Shown here piece by piece: positions 1-12,239 of a stretch of DNA of 64,000 nt (within the stretch, counting starts at the first letter, position 1; the number at the start of each line of letters is the position of its first letter). Position numbers and translations under genes: made by a program. Origin of the DNA: Blastomyces gilchristii SLH14081 (taxonomy: Eukaryota > Ascomycota > Eurotiomycetes > Onygenales > Ajellomycetaceae); the NCBI RefSeq assembly GCF_000003855.2, contig NW_003101630.1, forward strand, positions 6,252 to 70,251. Reading direction: 5' to 3'. The notes under the pieces are model-generated. The model was not told the DNA's origin and made no database searches. It was given only the letters and a program-made list of their open reading frames with translations.

Positions 1-147
1 TTCATGTTCGTCTGCAACTTTTGAATCATCCACATGCTGGGCATGCTTGCCCTGTCTGCAACGGAGCTGTTTGAATTAACGTTGCGTTTTAACGTGACAG
101 TGCTCTTCCGTAAGAATTTCTTGAGAAAAAGGATAGACGAATTCTTG
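1..147. other. Spared, GC-normal segment left of hAT copy 1
   Basis: This short stretch has ordinary base composition with several CG and CC/GG dinucleotides, unlike the sequence after about position 148. Alignment by eye with hAT copy 2 becomes convincing only from about 160 onward (the block reading CAGAATAAACTGTGAAA). It is either flanking host DNA fused to a 5'-deleted hAT copy, or a diverged and spared part of the element. No reading frame or known family was recognised. Confidence 0.4.
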
Positions 148-329
148 CGAGTGAAATGTGAGTTTTTTTCCAGAATAAACTGTGAAAAATGATCATTCTT
201 TCAAATCGAATGAGACTGAGACTGTAGATTAAAATCAGTCCTATTCAGTTCATTCAGTGATTGCTTATATAATCAGAATTTGATAACAATTATTGATAAC
301 ACTCATGAAATAACTAAATACATTCTTGT

Positions 330-3300
330 ATAAGTTTATTCTTCACTTTCTCATGAAAACTACACTTCTCTGATATACTGTGATCAGAGGTATTAAACTG
401 TCTGATAATTTCATGTTTTACAATCATGAGTTTCTTGATTATTTCTTCTTATAATTGTTCTCAGCAATAGTAATAAATATCTCAACTTGAGTTGAACTTT
501 CACTTCATTCTCACTTCTGCTAATGAAATTGTCAGAATATCACACATCATCAGTGCAATAGTTGAATATATACTCTTAACAATTTTTCATAACTCTAGAA
601 TTGATTTGATGTGTAAATTCATCAGATCATCTTGAAGATAGCAGTCAAATTCAGTTTTATAAGCATGTAGTTTTGTCTGATTTTCAGTTGTAATCAATGT
701 ATACAAGTTCTGTTTCAAAGTTAGTATTATAGTTCTATGTAATATGAAGTGTTATCAAAGATTATTACTTACTAGAGAATTGTATTTCACTGTCTTCACA
801 TCTTGAACATCTGCTTGTTCAAATCTCTGATAGTTGACATTATAGTAGTCTCAGGCTAATTTAATATATAAGTCTTATTCCTCCTCTGTTCAATCTTGGA
901 AAGTGTAGATATTAACTTAATGAGAGAGATCTAGTAGAGCTGCTATAGCATAGTACTCTGCAAAAGATTGTTTCATTTTGCTGTAGTAATATGCTAGTTT
1001 ATCTCTTACAGTAATAATAGCCTGTGCTATAGCATCATCTCAGACTGAATTTCTTTTTAAGTGATTCAACTGCTTCTCAAGATAAGTAAATAAACTGTTA
1101 TACACTCATCAGGCTGACTGCAGCATTGATGTATGAGTGATTGAGACTGTCTTTGTTATCTTATAAAACTGAAACAGTAAATCAATCACATATTTCAACT
1201 GAGTTCACTTCATATCAGAAAGTTTCAATATCTGAATCTTTTTCTGATCAGAGTGTTGCACTCAATGATTAATCATCTGATATAATCAAAGAGTCTGAAC
1301 AGTCATTTTATATATTGAACTTCATCATATTCTAACATTCTGTATCATATTCAGTGATATGACTGATTTATTTATTTATTGAATATCATGAAATCATTAT
1401 TATTGTTTAGAAGAGATACAAATTGTATTAGCAATGTTTCAAATCTATGATATTTAAATTATTAGTCAATCTATTCAAAATTAACAGTAGTGTTATCAAA
1501 AAGTATTATTAAAAAGCAATATTAAAAAGTGTTATCAAAAAACATTATCTTTTATAAAGTGAATGTAAAAGTTACTTGAGTAATCACTTTTATCTTATTC
1601 TTATTTCAAGAATCAGTCATCTCATTATTCTTCATCTCAATGTTAAGATTCTTTATCAGTGTTTATATCACAAGTTAAATCACATGAGCAATGCAGAGAA
1701 TATGATCTTGTTTATTATTTCAGAAATACAAAGTCAATTTTTGCTTCAAGCTCTTTATCATAGTATAGTTATTCACAGCATTGTTAGTTATAATTATAAG
1801 AAGACTGAGACTAATATTTTAATAGTCATTTTTAATCACAGTTATTAATATCTCTATTATATAATTCTCAGTATGACTACTGATCAATGATTCAAATTTA
1901 ATTAATATCTCTTGATAAGTTCAGTTCTCATCAATGTAATAACATGTAACTCTTATAAATACAAGATTATTTATACTAGTTCATGCATTCACTGTCAGAG
2001 ACACTCTTTGATAATTCTTCAACTCTGATTCTAGATGTTGCATATTAACTTTGTAGTGTGTCTCAAGGTTGAACTGAAGACAGAATCAATGTGAAATATG
2101 AAGATTTGAATTAAGCATTTGAAGAAGTGTTCAGAATTCAGGATTTTCAATTGATTAAAGAGAAAGATTCAGAGATATACATATATAAAGTAATTATTCA
2201 CAGAAGTTATCAGATGAGAGTTATGAAATCAGAGTACTGATACAGAGTCATTTTCACATAATTTTCTTCAAATTAGAAAGTTAGTATTATCAAAAATTAT
2301 TATCTGATAGAGTAACTTATCAGCTCAGTAGTAATTTTCTGATTATTTTTCTTTTATTATCTGCATTCTGATGACTTCAGATGTTGAGAAATTTCTCCAG
2401 AGTTATAATCAGTTTATAATGAATGTTTCTGAATAAAGTTGTAGTGATTGTAACAGAGAGATAGCTCTTCAGTAATCTATAATACAATCTATTAATAATT
2501 ATTTCATAGTTCATCTCAATATTTGTGTTGAGTTTTTCATAAATTTCATGACCTGGAATCAGATATGAAGAATAAAGTGATCATTTATCATGATTGAAAG
2601 AGAGTATTCTGTATTAAATTATAAATAATATAGACTTTGTAATTCACAGTGATTTCTTGAAGAGTTTATGAATCTTCAATAGAAGTAAAAGAAGTGAAAG
2701 AAGTGAATTCAGAAGATATGATAATAATTTAAGAAAGATAATAATTTATTTTCAATAACTGATCACTGATATATATAAGAAGAATTAATATAAGAGAAAA
2801 TAATCTTATTTCTTAACTTAGTTATAATTTTAGTACTAACTCAGATTGAATATCATTGATGTATAAAAGTAAATAAATAATCTTGATTAATCTCTATCAT
2901 ATTTCTTAAAATATATTAATATTATGAAAGAGAGTGTTACTAAATTACATTATCAGATAATATTATTAAAAATATATTAATATTATAAATATCAATATTG
3001 AAAAAATGTTGATACTTATACATTATAGTGATTTATGAATCATGATAGTTAAATATATATATATATATATATATTGTTCCTGACTTGATTACAACTTGTA
3101 CAATAATTTTTAAAAACTCAAAATTAATTTTAATTATTAATAATTATGAACTTATAATTAATTAATATAAAAAGAAAAAAACTTTTTCTATTTATCATCT
3201 TTCTTCTCTTTCTTATTCTTCTTATCATTCTTTATAATTCACTTCTTATTCTTCTTCTTCTTCTTCTTCTTATCTGAGATAATAATCATCTTAAAATCTC

Positions 3301-4000
3301 TCTTCACTGTCTTCTCAGAGAAGGGTTTCTGCTGCTCTCTCTCAGCCAGGTCAATCTGTGCCTCAAAATCCCATATTTTCTGATCTGCTGTCTCAGGTTT
3401 CATCTCAGCAGTAAGCAGATTAATATACTCAGAGAGCAGAGCTGTCTTCTTAATATTCTGAATCATAGAGTGCATTCAAGATCTGAACAAGGCCTTAATT
3501 CTCTTCTTCTCTGTCAGCTTCTACTAATCAATTAGAGAATAGAAGTATTATTAAAAATTATTATCTCTCAATAAATAAAAAACTTATCAGTTTTAACTTT
3601 TTTATCTCTCACTTCAATATCTTCTTAATCTTCTTCTATTATTATTTATTTATAGTAACACTCTTCTTCTCTCTCTCTCTCTTTATCTTAGTCTTAAATT
3701 ATTCTCAGAACTTCTTCTGATCTTATCACTGCTGTATAAGACTCTTCACTGTCTTCTTCTTCAATCTCTCACAGATAGTGTTATCTGTATTATTCCTATA
3801 CTTAGTTTAGTCTAAATCTATTAAAAGTATTACTTAAAATTGTTATCATTCTACTCTTTTATAAAGTCTCTTCAAGATATTATAATATGTCTTATAATCT
3901 GTCTCTTCTTACTTGAATATCTTCTTCTTCTCTTTCTTCAATCTGTGACAGTGCTCACATGCCTTGATGATTTGCAGAACTGCAGAATATTTGAAGAGAG
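330..4000 (-). pseudogene. hAT transposase remnant (copy 1)
   Basis: Reading the minus strand, pieces match the corresponding pieces of copy 2. Near 3950 there is a CxxC segment followed by a Lys/Glu-rich stretch that could be the N-terminal zinc-binding region. An open 78-codon piece lies at 3239-3475. The C-terminal dimerisation region of hAT transposases falls at about 380-540. Many stops interrupt it, mostly TGA where Trp is expected and TAA/TAG for Gln. The hAT assignment rests mainly on the C-terminal motif read in copy 2 and on the 8-bp target duplications of the family. The catalytic core was not reconstructed. Confidence 0.6.
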
Positions 4001-4064
4001 ATAATATAATTAGTTTCAGTAAGTATTGAAAAGAGATGAAGGCAGAAGAGGTAATCAGAAATGA

Positions 4065-4172
4065 TATAATAATAATGATAATAATGATAATAATGATGAT
4101 GATGATAATAATGATAATGATAATAATAATAGTGATGATAATAATAATGATAATAATAATAATAATAATGAT
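4065..4172. repeat. Imperfect ATA/ATG trinucleotide repeat inside hAT copy 1
   Basis: A run of AAT, GAT and ATG triplets lies just upstream (in transposase orientation) of the zinc-motif region. Read on the minus strand it would give only Tyr and His, an artefact of the repeat. The same repeat, of different length, sits at 47375-47465 in copy 2, so it is an inherited part of the element that varies by slippage. Confidence 0.85.
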
Positions 4173-5267
4173 GAAAGAGAGAGTGCATTGAAATATATTA
4201 CTAACTTTCTAAATATAAAGAGACTTAAAGAAAATATTAACAGCTTTCAGTAATATACAGAAACAGCTACAGTGTTATATAGTAATATCATCTTTATTTA
4301 ATACATACACTGTTGATATTCTTTGTATACAGTTATCATATAATCTGTATCAGAGATACATGCAGAAAACAGATCTTTATTACTAGAATAAATGATTACA
4401 GCAATTCTCTATTTTCATATTATAAAGATAAGTTATTCTCATTTCTTTCTTCTCTCTTTTCTCTTCTTTAATCAATCACTAATTTCAAGCTAGTATGAAA
4501 ACTATTAAAACACTCTCAGAAATTCTTAAATTGAAGAGTATAGACTAATCAAATTTTAAATACAGAAGAAATCAAATTATCTTCTACAGATTCAATTATT
4601 CATTTCTTCTTAAATAAAACAGCAGTTGTGTTCTCTCTCTTCTCTCAATCAAACAAAACATAGCCTGTGAAAAGCAAGTACTATATCAGATCATAATGAT
4701 TAATACAGCCTCAGCACACAGAGCTGTATATACACAGTGTGTGCTGAACTGAGAGACTGCATGAGTTGTAAACTGACAGCAGCATCTCAGAGAGAGCTAT
4801 ATAGTATGAGAAAGCTGTAACTCTCAGTCATATACACAGAGAATGAATTGCTACAGTAAGTGTATATACATTGAAGTAACACTTTTTAGTAATACTCAGT
4901 CTCTGATATAATGAAAATAGAGTCTCTTTATAAGATCTGTTTCTATCAGAAGTCAGAAAATCTTATATTTCTCAAGATCATCTTCACATATCTTATCTGT
5001 GAAATTGATGAGAGAAATCATCAATTTCAGTATTCTATTCTTAATACTATTCAAGTGATAGCAGAGTTCACTCTGATCACACTTTTTAAGTGTATATTTT
5101 CTAATTATTCACATTTATATAGATATATACTGATTATTTATTAGATAATATTAAGATAATAACTTATTACAGCTGTGTTATTCTTACTATAAGAAATACA
5201 CAGTTGATGATAAATATTATAAAGACTCTGAGAAGTGAGTATTTTAAGAGTACTGCAGCTCTGTAAT

Positions 5268-5373
5268 CTTGATTTTTTTTTATTTTTATTTTTTATTTTT
5301 TTCTTTTTCTTTTATTTTTTTTTTTATTTTTCTTTCTCTTTCTGTCTCTTTTTTTCTTTCTCTTCTTTTTTTC

Positions 5374-5404
<31 letters not shown>

Positions 5405-5478
5405 ATTGTGATTTTTTCTTAGGATTTTATTTTTTGTTTTTTTATTATTTTTTATATTTTACATTTTTTTTTTTTAAT
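5268..5478 (+). repeat. Strand-asymmetric T/C tract inside hAT copy 1
   Basis: About 210 bases are almost entirely T with scattered C and a few A/G, including a run of more than 25 T. The matching tract in copy 2 is at 48563-48745. It lies near the right end of the element, between the transposase gene and the terminal inverted repeat. Open frames over it encode only Phe/Ser/Leu/Tyr and are composition artefacts. Confidence 0.9.
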
Positions 5479-5994
5479 TAAAATGATATTAATTATAATC
5501 TATGTTTAGAAAAGTAATAATATTTGATAACACTCTCTGTTGAATTTTCAACAAATGAGTACTATGTTATGATATTATATAAGTGAGAAATAATTTCATA
5601 GTCTCATTTAGTGCTATTTTCAATAATGAGATCAGAATGAAAATGTGACTAAGAATTCAAACATATTCTTTATCTGAGACTAGATTTTTATTTGAAAAGT
5701 GAATCTGAGATCTTTAATATTTGAAATAACAGAATTTGAGATCAATGTGATGAACACAAACCATGACCAGAAGTAATGCTTTTAGGCAACATGATAACTG
5801 TAAAGTTTGGTCCTGGTCCCAGACACGGTCACACGGTCAGTCTAATTCTATCAGAGATGAGTCAGATTGAGAGAAATAGTACAAGAGTGAGACTTGATGT
5901 TGATGTCTAGATACACTGATGACAGACTGTGAAGATTGCACTTCAGAAGTGTCTGTTGATTATATACTTGATATTATCACTGTTATTCACCTTT

Positions 5995-6720
5995 AAGGGC
6001 CGCCCGGGCGGGAAACGGCCCTTTCTGATGTGGAAACTGGCCGTCCCTTCTGTGCTTGCGGTCCGCGCCGCCGACCCCAGCTAAACCGCAATGTCTATAT
6101 AAACCCACACCTCTTGCTGTTCTAACGACCTCGCTCCGCTATTGTTCTACCCTCGCCCTCATTCAACCACGCTCGTCAACACTCACCATCACTTACCAAC
6201 ACTCACCCACACTCGCCCGCGCTCACACTCGCTCCCACTCGAGCCTGCCTAGGGTCATCAACGTGCGTCTGGGGCCTGGAATCTTCCCTTTGTTCCCCCC
6301 CTCACCCCGTGCTCACTACACTACACTCATCTTCTGTAGAATTTCCCACCCTTCCTATTCAGTTCCCATGCTACACTCTTTACATTCCTCTGCCTTTACT
6401 CTCTCTACAGCCTCTCTGTCATCAGGCCATTCAATCTCAATATCTGGCCGTGTACTCCGTGGTAGTGCAGCACGTGTTTGTCACTTCCGCCCTGCAGGTC
6501 CTGTCAGGCTCTCTCTGTTGCCTTGACAGGCGAGGCCCGGCTTTGTGCCCTGCCCAGTGGGGGTTTCTCCCTTTCTCCAGTGGCAGGAGCATGGTGATGT
6601 GTCACAGTGAAGGAAAGAAATTTTTCTGCATATTCAACCCTTGCAGCATGGCCGATGAGGTGACTTGAACATAACTCTGGCATGGGTGAATTTTTGATCA
6701 TGCTACAGTTATCTCCTGAT
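5995..6720. other. GC-normal island with inverted repeat and TATA box
   Basis: About 720 bases have normal composition, bounded on both sides by mutated AT-rich DNA. At the left edge, AAGGGCCG (5995-6002) and CGGCCCTT (6016-6023) form a perfect 8-bp inverted repeat around a GC-rich loop. A TATATAAA box is at 6096-6103, followed by a pyrimidine-rich stretch with repeated CACTC units (about 6175-6240). This is the architecture of a fungal promoter or of an LTR. No second copy was found in the window, no TG...CA ends with a duplication were found, and overlapping open frames here show no recognisable protein. It may be a solo LTR of another family or a promoter fragment. Confidence 0.45.
6096..6103 (+). 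promoter_or_regulatory. TATA box candidate
   Basis: TATATAAA sits in a GC-normal island and is followed by a C/T-rich leader-like stretch, as in many fungal promoters. No intact downstream gene remains. Confidence 0.35.
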
Positions 6721-7859
6721 CAGTAGCATGACACTGAATTAACAGCAATGAAGGCCTTCACTGAAGATTGAGATTCAGCCCTGATATTCTAGCGCTAGAA
6801 TTAAGTGAGAGAGAGAGAATTATGTGAAATTGCAATGTGATATTACACTGTATACACTGCATGTCTCAGCTGAATGAATTGAGAGATTTATTCAACTACT
6901 GAAGATCTCTGCTTATACAACAGAGAAGTACATTAAAGTGTCAGAGAATATATAATAAGCAGGTTAAGAATATTATCAGTTAATGCTACAGTCTGAGAAA
7001 TAAGAAATAAGAGAGACTGTAATTCACCTGTACTTACTGTGAAATATAACAGCTAATATCTCAAGATAATGAGTAATACACAATTTCTCTCTTAATTTAC
7101 TAAGATTTAATCAGCTTCTGAGATACAAGATATTGAGCTTATTCAAGATAATAAGAGAGTTGAAAGACTGTAAATAATAGTCTGATTTAGTATAATTTTT
7201 TATCTGCTTTATAATAATATCTATACTGCTGTATAGCTGCTTTCTGAGTTAAAATCACTATTCTTACTTTATCTTTCATTCTCTTCAGATACTTATACTA
7301 TATCTGTCTTTCATCTTACTATCAGCTCAATTATTAATATTGTAAGTAAGATATTTATTTTATATTAACTGATGATTTCAGCTGAGTTATATTAGTAGAG
7401 AGTTAAAGAAGAGCTATTAATCTCACTTCACTGATAATGTATCAGAGTTCTCTGAGTGTTACATTTAAATACAAAGTTTAATAAAGAAGTGATTGTTAAC
7501 TTATTTATCTGTATTAAATTCACTATATTACTGATATTTCTATCTAGAATAAGTCAGCTGTGAGTTCTCACTGTAACTTCAGTTTTAAAAATTGAAGAGC
7601 TATTTCAGTATATATCTTTCTCACTCTGAAGATCTGAAAAGCTGAATTTTTCTTTTATTTTAAAACAACTCAAGTCTTTTATAATTCTTTTAAATTTACT
7701 ACTTTGTTACTTTATTTCTCTATTATATTTAACTGACTAAATTACTGCTCTCATGATGTTTCTTCATTTCAATTTAAATGTCACAGTATCAGATATAAAA
7801 TTTCAGTAAATATCAGTTTCTCATACTCAGCAATCTGTGATCAGAAAGTGAACTGATAA
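6721..7859. other. Mutated AT-rich DNA, unassigned
   Basis: Both strands are full of stops and GG/CC is nearly absent, as in the decayed transposons. No conserved motif, terminal repeat or second copy was recognised. Confidence 0.4.
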
Positions 7860-8762
7860 GAATAAGAAGTCAGTTAATAAGAAATTATCTAAGATACTTG
7901 AAAGTTAAGTAATCAGCTTAAATATGAAGATAACAGATATTCAGAATCAGAATCTAGATTTGTATATTAATATAGATAGCAATAATTGAGATTCACTGTA
8001 TAGTCTCTTCTATGTTAATGATTCTGACTTATTGAATACATTGATGTTCGTAGCTATAAATACATAATTTCACAACTACAATAAAGATGATAAGAGTAAT
8101 ACCAGTTTTAACTTACAGTACAGTGACTTCTCAAGTAACAGTAACAGTGATAGCAGTGTAATGAATACTAACTTAAGCAAAGATATGCTGAGACTGATTT
8201 ATAAACAAGATAATATAATGTTTAAGCTCTGAGCTTTAAGTGCTGAAGATAGTAAAGATATATCTCTTTTCTCTTAATTTCTTTAACTTCTCATCATTCA
8301 CTCTTCTCTATTCTTACATGAATTCTTATGAATGCTAGATACACTCATCATTATTAATGATGATGATTGAGATCTGAGCTACAATAATAGAGTCTTAATT
8401 TCTCTAGCTGTGTTAAGTACATGTAGCTGAAAACTCAGTGTCAGAAGTAATAACAAGCTCAACTCTAAGAGTCAGATCTTATTATTATCAGTGTTGATTG
8501 AAGATAGCAGAATAATAATAAAGAAGTGACTGATTGATAAAATTCTTAAATTAATGATGAAGAATGATAACTGAGAAATGCAGTAATACTTGATGAAATA
8601 AAGAGATTATAACTTTTCTTAACAGTCTGAACATGATCTGATCTCTGAATGTGAGAAGTTGATTCATGAGTTTCACACTAAATCTGAGAAGATAGAGAGT
8701 CATGAATTTATTAAGTAGTGTGAGAGATCATCTTTGAGAAATCACTTTAAGAAGACATAGTT
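7860..8762 (+). pseudogene. Decayed coding sequence, family not recognised
   Basis: One plus-strand frame reads as protein-like for about 300 codons once TGA stops are taken as mutated Trp codons. It has a Ser/Asn/Asp-rich centre (about 8090-8160) and ends in a charged, Cys-containing stretch with SECEKLIHEFHTKSEKIE (about 8643-8700) before a stop near 8760. The pattern of interruptions (TGA in place of TGG, TAA/TAG for CAA/CAG) is the same as in the transposon genes, so it was probably part of a repeated element. No family was recognised from the visible residues. Confidence 0.4.
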
Positions 8763-8986
8763 TATATTCTAGCTATAATCTGTTACTGTATTAATTTAAC
8801 TTGTTCTCATCTCATATTTACATTGAATAAATGTCTAATAATACTTCATTGTTACTCTTCTGTATGAATGATATGAGACTTACTATATAAATATTATATT
8901 CTTTGTAGTTAAAGCTTAAAGACTATTACATAGTTTTGATGCACTCAGTACTCTTTAATATCTCTGTATGTCTGAAATGTAGCAGT

Positions 8987-9492
8987 TAGACTGGCCGCTG
9001 AGACCATGAATTTCACATTTGATCTCATTTGGTCTGATCTTATACATTTCTTGGCATGAATCCTGCTGGGACTAATCATTAAATAAACATGCAAAGTGAC
9101 TATATATCAGATCTTAAAATGAAATCATAACTTGAAAAAAATGAGAAAGTGATTTCATTTGATTTCATTTAGTCTCATTCTTGACATAAAGTTACTATTT
9201 TTAGACATTTTAAGGTTTTTTTTAGACTATTTTTAATTTTTTAAAAAGTAACACTTTTTGGTAACACTTAAATAAGATTTAAAGTCATTTAAAGCAATAA
9301 AAATAATTTAAATTGAGAAGTAAAAATCATGGTCTCATTTGAAAAATGTGACAAGAGTAGACAGTAAGTCTCACTGGAACAGTATGAAACTACTATCTAA
9401 TATTAGAACCGTGTAATGGGATCTGTTGAATTGGCAATGAGACTATCAAAAATTCTGGTCCTGGTCCCAGACACGGTCACACGGTCAGTCTA
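8987..9492 (+). mobile_element. MITE derived from the hAT family, 506 bp
   Basis: The element starts TAGACTGGCC and ends GGTCAGTCTA and is flanked by a perfect 8-bp target duplication GTAGCAGT (8979-8986 and 9493-9500). The first ~80 bases (TTTCACATTTGATCTCATTT and onward) and the last ~40 bases (TCCTGGTCCCAGACACGGTC and onward) match the ends of the 5.8-kb hAT element at 43290-49116, while the middle is short and non-coding. It is therefore a non-autonomous relative mobilised by that transposase. A second copy in the opposite orientation is at 20758-21261. Confidence 0.93.
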
Positions 9493-9500
9493 GTAGCAGT

Positions 9501-9900
9501 CACTGAAAAAACATAAAATACTTAACTTGAACACAGTTTTGCTAAGACTCTTCTCAGCGGGACTCGAGGCTCTTTCTTTGCTGATATTAGATAGGAAATA
9601 GGGAATTCATATCATTTTTGAGGCAGAGCACGCGAAGAGAAAAGAGCTGAAAGAAGAAGTGCAGCACCTGTGTGTAGAAAGTACTAGAAATAATAAGCTG
9701 GTTAACAAACTTGAGGCTGAAGTCTGTTAGCTGAAGATATGTTATTTTTATCACTAGCTCTACTGCAAGGTCTACGCTAATACATTAATGTTAAATTGGA
9801 GGTGTTGCGTGATATCTTGCAGGGGAAGATTCAAAGCATTATCTTAATCATAAATCATCTTACATGAATTTGTGTGGCTACAAATTTATTTATTGATCTT
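9501..9900 (+). pseudogene. Coiled-coil coding fragment in a partly spared segment
   Basis: About 9530-9840 has retained CG and GG dinucleotides. From 9620 to 9730 a plus-strand frame gives 36 codons rich in Glu, Lys and Leu (EEVQHLCVESTRNN in the middle), compatible with a coiled coil. It runs into a TAG in a context where a splice site is also possible. No start, no family and no further exon could be identified. It may be a remnant of a host gene or of an element's accessory ORF. Confidence 0.3.
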
Positions 9901-10639
9901 GTACTTGTCAAAACCCTCTCATCTTTCAGTATCACAGGCCTGTTACCGATTTTATCTTCTGTTATCAAGAGCTTCTTCAAGCTCATATATCACGACTAGC
10001 AGATCTACATCACTACAGCAGTCACTGTAAAATATAAATATAGTTTGACTTACTGTTCTTATTCAACTATTCAAGTTATCAGCAAACATCTGATCACAAC
10101 ATAGCACACTGCCAAATAAGTATATAGACATCAGATTTCACATTATGCTTTTCTCTTACTAATAACTTACAGGCTCTTCAGATAGTCAATCAAATATGAA
10201 TAAGTACTATTACTGACAAGAATATTTCTGTCACACTGTATAAAATCAGGATTTCTTCATAACTGAGCTATATGAAAGAACTTTCTGAGGAGAAACACTT
10301 AATAAAATAATTTTCAGTGATTCTGTCACTTGAATTATGTTTCTTTTTACTAGATCTATCTCTTCTTCACTTTCAACTGTATCTGAGCCTTCTGAGAATT
10401 TTCACAAGAAGATTAACTACTTATTATATCTCAGTTCATGAATTCTTACTCTGTCAGCTGAGCTTCATTACATGATTTTGAACTTTCTTAATATTCAAGA
10501 TATAATGCATCTTGACCTTACTTATCAGTACTTCTGAATCATTTCTAAGTTGATAATTATAAAATATTTTATCAAGTTCTTAGACATTTGAGCAGAGGCT
10601 TCAATTACTTACACTGATGAGAATAATCAATAATTATAT

Positions 10640-11449
10640 AGAGAATTTGACAAAGATAAGCTGAGACTATTTAATTTCATGAATGAGAAATAGAGAACTA
10701 TTCTAACTAAGCAGTTAAATTCTATGAACTTACTGAAGTCTGAGTTATATTTAAGTTTCTCTGATATTTTATTAAGATATACTCTTGAATTAGTTCAGAA
10801 ATATCATTGCTCAGTGAATCTGCTTAAGATAACTGATTCTATATCAGCATTTTTCTATCTCATCAATAGATAGTGAGTTCTGTGTAATTTAACAACTCAT
10901 CAGTTTGTCACTGCATGAGTCATCACACTGAAGTCAGAATATATTCAAGATTCATTCATTAATATATTGAGGTTTGATGAAGTGATCATTGCTCAGACTT
11001 TTTACACAACTCATGATATTCACTACTCAGAATACTGCTTTAATCTTCAAAAGAGAACTCATTGCAAAGATGTTTGAGCAGAACACACACTGAATATTAT
11101 ACTGTTGAATTCTGCTCATATCAACAGTCTCTGAAAGAATACAAGTGATAAAGTTATGAGATGAATTGTGAGAATATATGAGACTAAATTTGAAGAAGAG
11201 TGATATAAGAAGTTGATTTCACAGAAGTGCTGAGTGAGTCTGATGAAAGACACTTAGACAAATTACTATACTTCATCATAGACTGAACTAGAAACTAAGA
11301 TGTCTTGGCCCTTATCTAGACTTCTATTTGTATTGTGCTTATAAGACTTCACAAATATCTTACAGAGTCAATGCAGTTTTACCAGTTCTAGAATATATAA
11401 AGAAGAAACTGATATAACTCAACTCACTAATAGTCTAATATATTTTATA
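10640..11449 (+). pseudogene. Decayed coding sequence, family not recognised
   Basis: A plus-strand frame of about 270 codons is protein-like if TGA is read as mutated Trp. Readable stretches include LRLFNFMNEK near the start, an aromatic-rich middle with RFDEVIIAQTFYTTHD (about 10970-11020), HCKDVWAEHTLN, and WVSLMKDTWTNYY near 11235. Only the usual transition-type stops break it, so it was probably a long ORF of an element or a repeated gene family. The neighbouring minus-strand kinase remnant begins about 800 bp downstream. No known domain was recognised. Confidence 0.4.
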
Positions 11450-11829
11450 TAAATACACTAGATATAATTACTCTCAAGATTCAATTTCAATATCTGTAGA
11501 AGTACTCATTTTATTGAATACTAACTATAAAACTATACTAAGCTAAGTAAAGAAAGAAACCTTTTATAGATATTCAGTTTCACTAGTGTATATATTGAAT
11601 ATCAGTGAGAGTCTTACTTTCTCATCTTCTTTAATACAGATATTCTCTTCAAGCAGTGATCTCTGACTGAAGTGTATGAATATATATATTCAGTCTCACT
11701 AGTGTACATATTATATACAAGTAAGAATTCTATATTCTGGCCTTTTAATGCCTCTTGAGTGATAATCATCAATCAAAGTGCTTTTCTTCAGCAACTTCTG
11801 ACTCAATGATAGCTTATATTACTACTGAA

Positions 11830-12115
11830 GTTCTGTCTGTTGAGCCTTCTTTATCAGGGAATTCCTGCTCTTGTACTCAATTCATCACACTCAAGATTTA
11901 ATTTTAGCAATCATATCATCATATGTCTTAATAATAGAATTATATAAACACTTCAGATCTTGCAGAATGTCAACAATAATGTCTCTGTTCTCATACAAGA
12001 AAAGAATGTCTCATATAGCTCTATAAACTAGTTTGACAAACTCAAACACTGAAGAAAACTCAGTCAAAATATTCTCAAGCTCATCTGCACTCATATCAGT
12101 TCACTTGATTCTTGT
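11830..12115 (-). pseudogene. Decayed minus-strand coding sequence, unrecognised
   Basis: A minus-strand frame gives about 95 codons including SADELENILTEFSSVFEF and DIIVDILQDLKCLYN, helical and acidic in character, with TGA at probable Trp positions. It lies downstream (in minus-strand sense) of the FunK1 kinase remnant and could be its C-terminal region or a separate ORF. No motif decides between these. Confidence 0.3.
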
Positions 12116-12239
12116 TATTTTTTTATAAGTTTCAGTGTATTACTTTTTCAGCATACTGTCTTTTAGTGAAGAAAATTCATTCATTAAGATGCACTCAAAT
12201 TCACCAGTTTCTGTGTTACCTTGTTTAAGATTTGCAATT

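Larger units (their letters stand above)
148..5844 (-). mobile_element. hAT DNA transposon, copy 1 (left end missing, decayed)
   Basis: This is nearly collinear with the complete copy at 43290-49116 over more than 5 kb. It includes the same transposase remnant, triplet repeat, pyrimidine tract and right end. The right terminus ends in GGTCAGTCTA at 5844, the inverse of the TAGACTGGCC left terminus seen in the complete copy. The left terminus is not in the window. The expected 8-bp duplication to the right would be ATTCTATC (5845-5852), but its partner cannot be seen. Orientation is given for the transposase gene. Sequence is heavily converted to AT with stops in every frame, so it cannot make its own transposase. 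Confidence 0.85.

Noticed and set aside
3050..3075. TA dinucleotide run as a replication origin or regulatory site
   Set aside because: It is a simple (AT)n microsatellite inside the hAT element, present also in copy 2 at about 46358.
3955..4188. 77-codon open frame rich in Tyr and His
   Set aside because: It is a translation of the ATA/ATG triplet repeat; the equivalent at 47259-47477 is the same artefact.
5269..5481. 70-codon Phe-rich open frame
   Set aside because: It is a translation of the T/C tract; the two frames at 48553-48796 are the same artefact.
6056..6526. 156-codon open frame in the GC island, with overlapping frames on both strands
   Set aside because: Pro/Ser/Thr/Leu-rich sequence comes from the C/T-rich leader-like DNA; three frames are open over the same DNA and none shows a domain.
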